In this document: piece after piece, positions 1-6,655 of the stretch
Layout: each line of letters begins with the position of its first letter
Numbering within the stretch: the first letter of the stretch is position 1
DNA from: Hyphomicrobiaceae bacterium
GTDB taxonomy: Bacteria; Pseudomonadota; Alphaproteobacteria; Rhizobiales; HXMU1428-3
Assembly (NCBI GenBank): GCA_028285025.1
Contig: JANQQH010000504.1
Span: forward strand, 1-7,893
Length of the DNA: 7,893 nt
Direction of reading: 5' to 3'
Program-made: the position numbers and the translations under genes
Notes under the pieces: model-generated
What the model was told of the DNA's origin: nothing
The model's input: only the letters and a program-made list of their open reading frames with translations
Database searches by the model: none

Positions 1-1
1 C

Positions 2-1147
2 TTTCTTGAACATTTGATGTTCAAAGGTACGCAAAAAGTCGCCCCGGGTGAATTTTCCAAAATCATTGCCGCTCAAGGCGGCGAAGACAATGCCTTTACC
101 AGCCAAGATGTAACAGCCTATTTCCAACGCGTGGCAAAAGAAAAATTGCCAATGGTCATGGAAATGGAAGCCGATCGCATGGCCAATTTAAGATTATTGG
201 AGAAAGACGTATTAACAGAGCGCGATGTCATTTTAGAAGAGCGGCGCTCTCGCATTGATAACAGCCCGTCAGCCATTTTATCAGAGCAATTGAGCGCTGC
301 CCTTTATCAATCTCACCCCTATGGCATCCCGGTTATTGGTTGGATGCATGAAATGAAACAATTAAGCCGGCAAGACGCACTTGAATTTTATGAGAATTTC
401 TATGCGCCAAATAATGCTATTTTAATTGTAGCAGGCGATGTAAACCCTGATGAAGTACGCGCATTGGCTGAAAAACATTATGGACCAATCAAGCGCGGCC
501 CAGATTTAAAGGCAAGACAGCGTCCCTTAGAGCCAACACCAGTTGCGCCGCGCCGGGTGACATATAAAGACAAAAGGGCCGGCAAATTAACCTGGCAGCG
601 ATTGTATTTGGTGCCAAGTTACAAGACCGCTCCGAAAGGCGATTCTGAAGCTCTTGAATTGCTCATGAAAATTGCAGTTGAAGGCGCCACCAGCCGACTT
701 TATAAAAAATTGGTCCTTGAAGAAAAATTAGCTTCCAGCGCCGGCGGGGGATATTCACCCTCAGGTATGGAATATGGCAGCCTTTATGTATATGCCCTGC
801 CCACCAAAGGGGTTAGCATTGAACAGATCGAAACCGCCGTTCAGCAGCTTTTTGATGAATTGGCTGAAAATGGTGTGAGTGAAGCTGAGCTAACCCGGGC
901 CAAAAACAGCTATATTGCGGATTATATTTATGGCAATGATAGCCAATCTGGATTGGCGCGCCGTTATGGCTTTGCCTTAGCAACCGGATGGACAATACAA
1001 GATGTTGAATCTTACCCAGACCGGTTAAAAGCGGTCAAGCCTGAGGATTTGAAACGTGTGGCCAATAAATATCTTGATGTAAAAGCCTCTGCCACTGGCG
1101 TGTTAAAACCTGTCATTGAGCAACGTGCTGAAGCTTTAAATCAATAA
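2..1147 (+). CDS. M16B family zinc peptidase, catalytic subunit (5' end outside window)
   Basis: Metallopeptidase of the pitrilysin/MPP family, likely periplasmic, degrading peptides together with the adjacent M16 paralogue. The window opens inside the inverted zinc motif HxxEH: the first visible codons read F-L-E-H, so the first His lies just upstream. The third zinc ligand is the Glu at 239-241 in VILEER, 76 residues after the last His, which is the family spacing. The sequence FKGT after the motif and a C-terminal M16 domain (SRLYKKL at about 690-720) also fit. About 381 residues are visible. Full M16B proteins are usually 430-470, so the missing part probably includes a signal peptide. 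The TTG at 14 is an internal Leu, not a start. Where the partner has an Arg/Tyr substrate-binding pair, this protein has Glu and Gly (LEEKLASSAGGGY), so it probably needs the partner. Family assignment is secure; substrate is unknown. Confidence 0.93.
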   Translation, partial: FLEHLMFKGTQKVAPGEFSKIIAAQGGEDNAFTSQDVTAYFQRVAKEKLPMVMEMEADRMANLRLLEKDVLTERDVILEERRSRIDNSPSAILSEQLSAALYQSHPYGIPVIGWMHEMKQLSRQDALEFYENFYAPNNAILIVAGDVNPDEVRALAEKHYGPIKRGPDLKARQRPLEPTPVAPRRVTYKDKRAGKLTWQRLYLVPSYKTAPKGDSEALELLMKIAVEGATSRLYKKLVLEEKLASSAGGGYSPSGMEYGSLYVYALPTKGVSIEQIETAVQQLFDELAENGVSEAELTRAKNSYIADYIYGNDSQSGLARRYGFALATGWTIQDVESYPDRLKAVKPEDLKRVANKYLDVKASATGVLKPVIEQRAEALNQ

Positions 1148-1150
1148 TAA

Positions 1151-1174
1151 TAAATCTTAAAAAATTAAGATTTA
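1151..1174. repeat. AT-rich perfect inverted repeat between the two M16 genes
   Basis: Ten-base arms (TAAATCTTAA at 1151-1160 and its exact complement at 1165-1174) flank an AAAA loop, starting 4 nt after the stop of the first M16 gene. The stem has only one G-C pair and no following T-run on the plus strand, so it is weak as an intrinsic terminator. It could be an mRNA 3' end structure, a protein-binding site, or chance in AT-rich DNA. Confidence 0.35.
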
Positions 1175-1228
1175 AACCTTTGGGAACTTAAATTTGCCCT
1201 TATGAAAAATTCCTTGAAAACCCATTTT

Positions 1229-1234
1229 AAAGGA
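1229..1234 (+). promoter_or_regulatory. Ribosome binding site of the second M16 gene
   Basis: AAAGGA lies 11 nt before the ATG at 1246. The spacing is slightly long, but this is the only purine-rich SD-like tract nearby, and the ATG is followed directly by a signal peptide, which fixes the start. Confidence 0.55.
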
Positions 1235-1245
1235 CGTGCCAGCTT

Positions 1246-2556
1246 ATGCGATTTTTATCTTTCCTTGTTCTTTTCCTTTGCAGCGTTATGCTCAGCTCAA
1301 AGGCGGTTTATGCGATGAAAATTGAACGCGTGGTGAGCCCCTTAGGGATTGAAGCTTGGTTGGTGCGCGAGAGCAATGTGCCGTTAATTGCCATGCGCTT
1401 TGCCTTTAAAGGCGGTTCAGCTCAAGATGAGCCAGGCAAACAGGGGACAGCTTATTTGTTATCAGGTATGCTTGATGAAGGTGCTGGTGACTTAAAGTCC
1501 AGCGCGTTTCAAGAAAAGATTGAAGAATTAACTGTGCGAATTTCTTTTAATGCATCGCGCGATCATTTTTCAGGCAATTTTCAAACTCTGACAGAACGCA
1601 AAAAGGAAGGTTTTGCTCTTTTAAAGTTAGCCCTCACAAGCCCTCGATTTGATACAGATGCAGTTGATCGAATAAAATCACAAATTGTTTCTTCGCTTAA
1701 GTTTGAAGCCAATAACCCGCAAAATGTAGCAAACAAAGCTTGGTTCAAATCAGCTTACAAACAACATCCTTATGCGCGCCCTAAAAAGGGGACCGAGGAA
1801 AGTTTGCTCACCATTAACCGCGATAATTTGGTCAAAGCCCATGGCAAAATATTTGCCCGCGAGCATTTAAAAGTTGCTGTGGTCGGCGATATTACAGCTC
1901 AAGAGTTGGGCCAACTTTTGGATGAAGTTTTCGGCCAGTTGCCAGAAAAATCAGGCATTGCCGATATTAAAGAAGCCAATTCTGTTGAAGGCCCGCTGAT
2001 AGAAACGATCGAAATGGGCGTGCCCCAATCAGTTGTGCAATTTGGTCATCAAGGGCTAAAGCGCTCTGACGATGACTTTATCCCAGCCTATATTTTGAAT
2101 TACATTTTAGGCGGTGGTGGGTTTGCCTCCCGCTTGATGGAAGAGGTGCGCGAAAAACGCGGGCTTGCGTATTCTGTTTATAGCTATCTATATCCGCTTG
2201 AAGATGGCGCGGTTATTTTAGGCGGTGTGGCAACCAAAAACTCTTCGGTAAATGAGGCGATTGAACTCATCAAGCAAGAGTTTAACCGTTTAGCCAATGA
2301 AGGGCCAAGCGAAGAAGAGTTTCAAAAGGCAAAAGATTATTTAACAGGCTCTTATGCGCTGCGGTTTGACACATCATCTAAAATTGCCAGTCAATTATTA
2401 TGGATCCAGGTTGAAGGGCTGGGGCTTGAATATGTTGACAAACGCAATGAGATGATCAAGAGCGTTACCCTGGATCAGATTAAAAAGGTTGCAAAACGTG
2501 TGCTTAATGGTGATAAGTTGCGTTTTATGATTGTCGGGCAACCAAGTTCAGGTTAA
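1246..2556 (+). CDS. M16B peptidase-like protein, non-catalytic partner subunit, secreted
   Basis: A 436-residue M16-fold protein, probably the non-catalytic half of a heterodimer with the upstream gene. Residues 1-23 form a Sec signal peptide (hydrophobic run LSFLVLFLCSVML, likely cleavage after VYA), placing it in the periplasm. There is no proper lipobox around Cys12. The N-terminal M16 domain keeps the family layout (FKGGSAQDEPGKQGTA), but the HxxEH position reads YLLSG (residues 70-74), so zinc binding is lost. The second M16 domain has the strongly conserved GGGGFASRLMEEVREKRGLAYSVYSY stretch (residues 289-314, shown here as a motif). Arg305 and Tyr312 have the 7-residue spacing of the Arg/Tyr substrate-binding pair. 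This is known for two-subunit M16B enzymes such as the Sphingomonas A1 pair. The gene starts 98 bp after the first M16 gene, so co-transcription is likely. It is full length, and the pairing is inferred. Confidence 0.92.
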   Translation: MRFLSFLVLFLCSVMLSSKAVYAMKIERVVSPLGIEAWLVRESNVPLIAMRFAFKGGSAQDEPGKQGTAYLLSGMLDEGAGDLKSSAFQEKIEELTVRISFNASRDHFSGNFQTLTERKKEGFALLKLALTSPRFDTDAVDRIKSQIVSSLKFEANNPQNVANKAWFKSAYKQHPYARPKKGTEESLLTINRDNLVKAHGKIFAREHLKVAVVGDITAQELGQLLDEVFGQLPEKSGIADIKEANSVEGPLIETIEMGVPQSVVQFGHQGLKRSDDDFIPAYILNYILGGGGFASRLMEEVREKRGLAYSVYSYLYPLEDGAVILGGVATKNSSVNEAIELIKQEFNRLANEGPSEEEFQKAKDYLTGSYALRFDTSSKIASQLLWIQVEGLGLEYVDKRNEMIKSVTLDQIKKVAKRVLNGDKLRFMIVGQPSSG

Positions 2557-2598
2557 TTCAGAGCTGTATTTTTCCCGTAAATTTAGTGTCCAAATGCG

Positions 2599-3936
2599 GT
2601 GGGGCTCGAAAAATTGTCTATTGAGCATAATATTTCAGGATGTTTTGAGGACAATGTCGGGTCTTCCGGTCTGAGCCCTGCTTCTTTTGACCTGTGGCTT
2701 GAACGTGCAGGTGAATGCGCGCACGACCTTGTGCAGCTTTATCATAACAATGAACTTGCCTTGTTGCGTATTAGTGAAAAACGCGATGATATTGATATTG
2801 CCAAAGAAAAATTTTTTCAGCTGATTGAAGGGGCTGAAACAGTTATATTTTTAGGCACTGGCGGCTCTAGTTTGGGTGGGCAGACCATAGCTCAAATCGG
2901 AGGCTGGTTTATTCCTGGCGATGAAGTCTCTGGTGCCATTAAGTTACCACGCACCCGTATTTTTGATAATTTGGACCCTCATTCTTTAGAGCGCGGGCTG
3001 GGATTGTTAAACCTTGAGACCACCCGATTTGTGATTATTTCTAAATCCGGGAATACGCCAGAGACTTTATTGCAAACCATAGCTGTTCTGAATACATTTA
3101 AACAAGCTGGCCTAAAAGATAAAATCGGCTCATCCATTCTTGGTCTTTCTGAGGTTCGCCGTGCTGGCGTGCATAACGGATTACGCGACTTGTTAGGGGC
3201 TTATAATTGTCAATTTTTGGACCATGAACAAGAGATTGGTGGGCGTTATTCTTGTTTGACCAATGTTGGTTTGTTACTCGCTATTGCCCGGGGAATGGAC
3301 CCGATTATAATTCGCCAAGGAGCCAGTGATGTAATCACTGAATTGCTGAGTGGGGCAGATTACAGCGATTTTATGCCAGTGCTTGGCGCCGCTGCCAGTA
3401 TCGGGCTTTATAAAGAAAAGGGCATCTCCAACATTGTAATGATGCCTTATGCCAATAAATTAGCCCGATTTGCAAATTGGTATGTACAGTTGTGGGCTGA
3501 AAGCTTAGGCAAAGACGGGTTGGGCATCACCCCGATCGCAGCCTTAGGTCCTGTAGACCAACATAGCCAATTACAACTGTATATGGATGGCCCAAAAGAC
3601 AAGCTGGTCACCGTTATTGCCACAGCGACAACAGGCAAAGGGCCTTTAATCGACAGGCCATCAGCAGAGCTTGCAGGGATTGAATATTTGGCAGACCGGC
3701 ATGTTGGTGATTTAGTCAGCGCCCAGGCAAGAGCTACCGTTGATGCACTTACTCATGCTGGCCAACCCACACGTTATATCGGCGTAGATGAGATTGGCGA
3801 GCATATTTTAGGACAATTGCTGATGAGCTATATGATGGAGACAATTTTAGCGGCCAAGCTATTAGGCGTAAACGCCTTTGACCAACCGGCCGTTGAAATT
3901 GGCAAAGGCTTGGCCAGAGACTTTCTTCGCAGCTAG
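2599..3936 (+). CDS. pgi: Glucose-6-phosphate isomerase (short alphaproteobacterial form)
   Basis: Cytosolic enzyme interconverting glucose-6-phosphate and fructose-6-phosphate. Two SIS sugar-phosphate domains are visible: GTGGSSLGG at residues 86-94 and SKSGNT at 148-153. The family signature GGRYS at 214-218 contains Arg216. Active-site candidates are Glu301 (WAESLGKDG), His322 (DQHSQ) and Lys436 in FDQPAVEIGK near the C-terminus. That last signature has Ala where the usual pattern has Gly (QxGVE). At 445 residues it is about 100 shorter than the E. coli enzyme but complete in motifs. The start is uncertain. In-frame stop TAG at 2584 limits extension, no in-frame ATG occurs in the early part, and GTG 2599 is the first standard start codon; TTG 2614 is an alternative. 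No convincing SD precedes either. The gene begins 42 bp after the second M16 gene on the same strand, so read-through is likely. Confidence 0.96.
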   Translation: MGLEKLSIEHNISGCFEDNVGSSGLSPASFDLWLERAGECAHDLVQLYHNNELALLRISEKRDDIDIAKEKFFQLIEGAETVIFLGTGGSSLGGQTIAQIGGWFIPGDEVSGAIKLPRTRIFDNLDPHSLERGLGLLNLETTRFVIISKSGNTPETLLQTIAVLNTFKQAGLKDKIGSSILGLSEVRRAGVHNGLRDLLGAYNCQFLDHEQEIGGRYSCLTNVGLLLAIARGMDPIIIRQGASDVITELLSGADYSDFMPVLGAAASIGLYKEKGISNIVMMPYANKLARFANWYVQLWAESLGKDGLGITPIAALGPVDQHSQLQLYMDGPKDKLVTVIATATTGKGPLIDRPSAELAGIEYLADRHVGDLVSAQARATVDALTHAGQPTRYIGVDEIGEHILGQLLMSYMMETILAAKLLGVNAFDQPAVEIGKGLARDFLRS

Positions 3937-3941
3937 CTTTT

Positions 3942-3968
3942 TTGTAAAATTTTTGCCAAGCTTATAAT
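3942..3968 (+). promoter_or_regulatory. Candidate promoter for mutL
   Basis: A perfect TATAAT (3963-3968) lies in the pgi-mutL gap, 74 bp before the mutL ATG. The best -35 candidates are TTGTAA (3942-3947, 4 of 6 consensus bases, 15-nt spacer) and TTTGTA (3941-3946, 3 of 6, 16-nt spacer), both mediocre. The -10 box is good, but AT-rich gaps produce such matches by chance. Confidence 0.4.
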
Positions 3969-3970
3969 AT

Positions 3971-4001
3971 GGGTCAGCTATCAAACATAAAGTGCTGGCC
4001 T
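3971..4001 (+). terminator. Weak hairpin after pgi, possible terminator or mutL leader structure
   Basis: GGTCAGC (3972-3978) can pair with GCTGGCC (3994-4000) in RNA, with one G-U wobble and an extra G-U pair at 3971/4001, across a 15-nt loop. The tail TTACATTTTCATTTC is T-rich but interrupted. It may end pgi transcripts inefficiently. If the TATAAT at 3963 is used, the same hairpin would sit at the very 5' end of the mutL mRNA, so the two readings compete. Confidence 0.28.
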
Positions 4002-4042
4002 TACATTTTCATTTCTACACATAGTAAAGAGACTTGAAAACG

Positions 4043-5911
4043 ATGGCGATCCGTCAATTATCACCACACCTTATCAACCAAATAGCGGCTGGCGAAGTGA
4101 TCGAGCGCCCAGCCAGCGTGGTCAAAGAGTTGGTTGAAAACGCCATTGATGCAAAGGCATGTCACATTGACATCGACATAGCTGATGGCGGCCTGTCTCT
4201 CATCCGTGTTGTCGATGACGGAACAGGAATGAGTAAAGTTGATTTGCAGCTTTGCGTGGAACGCCATGCAACATCCAAATTAACTGACGATAGTTTGTTT
4301 TCCATTCAAACGCTTGGCTTTCGCGGCGAGGCCTTACCGTCTATTGGTTCAATTGCCAAACTTTCCATTCAAACCCGCCAAGAAGGGGGCGATGGCTATG
4401 CGCTTGATGTGCAAGGGGGCACGTGCGGGCAGTTGCGCCCAGGGGCAGTCAATAAGGGCACAAGCATTGAGGTGCGTGACTTATTTTATGCCACCCCGGC
4501 GCGGTTAAAATTTCAAAAATCTGTACGGGCTGAAAATGGCGCCATCGGGGATGTGGTCAAGAGGCTAGCTTTGGCCCATCCAGACATTGGCTTTCGCCTG
4601 ACTGTAGATGGCCGCCAAACTCTGCATTTACCCCCGGTGGCCATTGGCGATGAAACAGGCCAGTTGCAACGGCTGGGGAAAGTGATGGGGCCTGATTTTG
4701 TCAAAGACGCTTTGTCAATTAGCGCCCAGCGTGATGACCTTGTACTGACCGGTTATGCCAGTTTGCCAACCCTGCATCGCTCCAACAATTTATTGCAGTT
4801 CTTTTTTGTCAATGGTCGCCCGGTAAAGGACAAACAAATCCTTGGCGCCATTCGGGCCGCTTATAGCGATTTTTTGCCCTCAAACCGTTACCCCTTGCTT
4901 TGTTTGTTTTTGTCAGTGCCGTCTAAAACGCTTGATGTCAATGTGCACCCAGCCAAATCAGAAGTACGCTTTCAAGACCCGGCAAAAGTGCGCGGCTTGC
5001 TTATCGGCGCTTTAAAGCAGGCTATTGATGAAGCTGGTCATAGGGCCAGTTCTCGCGGGGGCGCTGATACGCTCGGTGCGTTTCAAGCTGAAAAAGAGAT
5101 AGCATATGCCTCAGTAAGCAGTGTGGAGCATGAAGGCAATCAGTTTTCCGGATTTGCAGAGACCGAAGAGAGGACAATGTCTTATGGTGCAAGGCATCAT
5201 GGCACGTTTCACCTAAGCACGTCTCAAGGGCGAGAAATGTCCAGACAGTCTCAAGCACCCTTAGAAGGGGTGAATGAAGTCAGTGGGGCTGTTGTTGAGG
5301 ATTTATCTGCTGGTGAGGGAGATACACCCCTTTCTCACCCCCTTGGCGCAGCCCGCGCCCATGTTTTTGAAAATTACATTGTTTCACAAACTGATGAGAC
5401 CTTGGTGATTGTTGATGCTCATGCTGCCCATGAACGCCTTGTTTATGAACGCTTAAAGCAGCGCGTTGAGGCTGGCGATGTGCCCTCACAAGGCTTGCTC
5501 ATTCCCCAAGTTATAGAACTTGACGACGAGCGCCGTGCTGGGCTTTTGGCGCACGAAGAACAGTTGAGAAGCTTTGGACTATATTTAGAAAGCTTTGGCC
5601 CTAATGCCGTTGCCGTACAAGAAGTGCCAGCTTTGCTGGTCAATGGTAATATTGCCGGGTTGGTTGCTGACTTGGCTGATGAAATTTTGGAAATGGAGGC
5701 CACGACCACGTTAAAGTCGCGCCTTGACCATGTTTGCGCCACCATGGCGTGCCATGGCAGTGTACGCTCTGGAAGGCGGCTTTCAGGACCAGAGATGAAC
5801 GCCTTGCTACGCGATATGGAAGCCACGCCGCGCTCAGGCCAGTGCAATCATGGGCGTCCAACTTATGTTGAGTTAAAACTAAAAGACATAGAGCGCTTGT
5901 TTGGACGCTAA
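4043..5911 (+). CDS. mutL: DNA mismatch repair protein MutL, endonuclease type
   Basis: Links MutS mismatch recognition to strand removal in the cytosol. The N-terminal GHKL ATPase carries KELVENAIDA (catalytic Glu29, Mg-binding Asn33), DDGTGM (58-63), GFRGEAL (92-98), KGTSIEVRDLFYATPARLKF (138-157) and DVNVHPAKSEVRF (298-310). A low-complexity linker spans about 333-430. The C-terminal domain has DAHAAHE(x4)E (458-469), QGLLIP (483-488), ACHGSVR (569-575) and CNHGRP (601-606). These correspond to the metal-binding endonuclease site, a clamp-binding motif and zinc-binding motifs of MutL proteins that nick DNA themselves, as expected in bacteria without MutH. The usual DQHA is DAHA here. ATG 4043 is chosen because MAIRQL matches the family start and AAGAGA (4027-4032) lies 10 nt upstream. 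A TTG at 4034 would sit too close to that site. Length 622 is normal. The gene converges on rsmD. Confidence 0.97.
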   Translation: MAIRQLSPHLINQIAAGEVIERPASVVKELVENAIDAKACHIDIDIADGGLSLIRVVDDGTGMSKVDLQLCVERHATSKLTDDSLFSIQTLGFRGEALPSIGSIAKLSIQTRQEGGDGYALDVQGGTCGQLRPGAVNKGTSIEVRDLFYATPARLKFQKSVRAENGAIGDVVKRLALAHPDIGFRLTVDGRQTLHLPPVAIGDETGQLQRLGKVMGPDFVKDALSISAQRDDLVLTGYASLPTLHRSNNLLQFFFVNGRPVKDKQILGAIRAAYSDFLPSNRYPLLCLFLSVPSKTLDVNVHPAKSEVRFQDPAKVRGLLIGALKQAIDEAGHRASSRGGADTLGAFQAEKEIAYASVSSVEHEGNQFSGFAETEERTMSYGARHHGTFHLSTSQGREMSRQSQAPLEGVNEVSGAVVEDLSAGEGDTPLSHPLGAARAHVFENYIVSQTDETLVIVDAHAAHERLVYERLKQRVEAGDVPSQGLLIPQVIELDDERRAGLLAHEEQLRSFGLYLESFGPNAVAVQEVPALLVNGNIAGLVADLADEILEMEATTTLKSRLDHVCATMACHGSVRSGRRLSGPEMNALLRDMEATPRSGQCNHGRPTYVELKLKDIERLFGR

Positions 5912-5920
5912 GTTAATTTA

Positions 5921-6487
5921 TCAAAGACTGTTAGGGCTTTTGGCAAAATGAATGGTGGTATCGCCAAAGGAGCGTGTGTCGATCAGGGTGAGTGGGCCTG
6001 GCCAGTTAATCTCAGCGTTTTTGCTTTCTTCCAAAACGATTAAGGCGTTTTCTTTTAACCAACCTCCCCTTTGGGCGGAGATAAGGGCTTGTTCGCCAAG
6101 GCCCTTATTGTAAGGCGGGTCTAGGAAAATAAGGTCAAACGGCTCAAAACGCTTTAACGGACCCAAATTGGTCGCATCCCGGCGAAACAATTTTGTCTGG
6201 CCTGTGCACTCTAACAGTTCAATGTTTCGCCTTATCAAGCCGCGCGGTTCAATCGCTTGTTCAATAAAAACTGCAAAAGCCCCCCCGCGAGATAAGGCTT
6301 CCAGCCCTAATGCACCGGTGCCGGCAAACAAGTCTAAGATACGCGCCCCCTCAAGTTCGAAATCCTCAATCCCGTGGGTCAGGCGATTAAACAAAGCTTC
6401 GCGCATCCGGTCTGAAGTCGGGCGGGTCTTATCTGATTTTGGGGTGAACAGTTTTTTGCCTTTGTGTTTGCCGCCAACAATGCGCAT
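5921..6487 (-). CDS. rsmD: 16S rRNA (guanine(966)-N(2))-methyltransferase RsmD
   Basis: SAM-dependent methyltransferase modifying a guanine in the 30S head (G966 in E. coli numbering). From the ATG at 6487 it is 188 residues and begins MRIVGGKHKGKKL, where family members normally begin. Next come RPTSDRMREALFN, the SAM-binding loop LDLFAGTGALGLEALSRG and the catalytic LDPPYN motif of N-methyltransferases. An in-frame ATG at 6523 would add 12 residues (MALNLQQRLSYK). It has AAGG (6530-6533) at an ideal 6-nt spacing, but that site lies inside the arm of the large palindrome and would be base-paired in a folded mRNA. The 6487 start has AAAGG (6500-6504) at a long 12-nt spacing, outside the palindrome. 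I prefer 6487 on homology and accessibility; 6523 stays possible. The gene is downstream of the rluB-like gene, and its stop is 9 bp from the mutL stop. Confidence 0.94.
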   Translation of the reverse strand: MRIVGGKHKGKKLFTPKSDKTRPTSDRMREALFNRLTHGIEDFELEGARILDLFAGTGALGLEALSRGGAFAVFIEQAIEPRGLIRRNIELLECTGQTKLFRRDATNLGPLKRFEPFDLIFLDPPYNKGLGEQALISAQRGGWLKENALIVLEESKNAEINWPGPLTLIDTRSFGDTTIHFAKSPNSL

Positions 6488-6526
6488 TTTATAAGAAAGC
6501 CTTTGTTGTAGATTGAGTGCCATGCC

Positions 6527-6652
6527 GTGCCTTAACTTCCATGGTGAGATTTTTGCATTTTAAAACCGCTTGTCAAGGGTTCCCGCCATGCGGCTACCGC
6601 CCTTGACAAGCGATTTCAAAATGCAAAAATCTCACCATGGAAGTTAAGGCAC
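6527..6652. repeat. 126-bp near-perfect palindrome, likely inserted palindromic/MITE-like element
   Basis: The outer arms 6527-6561 and 6618-6652 are exact reverse complements over 35 bp (ends GTGCC and GGCAC). Moving inward there is an A-C mismatch (6562/6617), 3 paired bases, a C-A mismatch (6566/6613), then a perfect 13-bp stem (CGCTTGTCAAGGG at 6567-6579 with 6600-6612). The 20-nt loop 6580-6599 contains a tiny CCGC-CAT-GCGG hairpin. In total 51 of 53 positions pair. The element begins 3 nt after the TGA stop of the rluB-like gene and ends 3 nt before the upstream ATG candidate of rsmD, so it fills nearly the whole 132-bp gap. It has no ORF and no clear target-site duplication. It is too long and lacks a proper T-tract for an ordinary terminator, although on the minus strand the inner stem is followed by GTTTT. 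The palindrome is seen directly; its mobility is inferred. Confidence 0.9.
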
Positions 6653-6655
6653 AGA

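Noticed and set aside
4034..4042. TTG start for mutL, three codons upstream
   Set aside because: It lies about 1 nt from the purine-rich SD-like tract, and the ATG at 4043 matches the family N-terminus.
5443..5847. 134-codon open frame on the minus strand inside mutL
   Set aside because: It is fully antisense to conserved MutL C-terminal motifs and shows no recognisable domain; other antisense frames in mutL and pgi are rejected for the same reason.
5912..5920. Bidirectional terminator between mutL and rsmD
   Set aside because: Only 9 bp separate the stop codons and no hairpin with a T-run is visible there.
6168..6494. 108-codon open frame on the plus strand opposite rsmD
   Set aside because: It overlaps the conserved methyltransferase core of rsmD, and its low-complexity Ser/Arg/Pro-rich product looks like an antisense shadow.
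6517..6531. GTGCC-ATGCC-GTGCC as a target-site duplication of the palindrome
   Set aside because: The direct GTGCC copy occurs only on the left side; the right flank (AGATCA) has no matching copy, so it is not a duplication flanking an insertion.
6527..6652. ERIC element, because the length (about 126 bp) and palindromic form are similar
   Set aside because: The sequence does not resemble the ERIC consensus as I know it, and ERIC belongs to enterobacteria and relatives.
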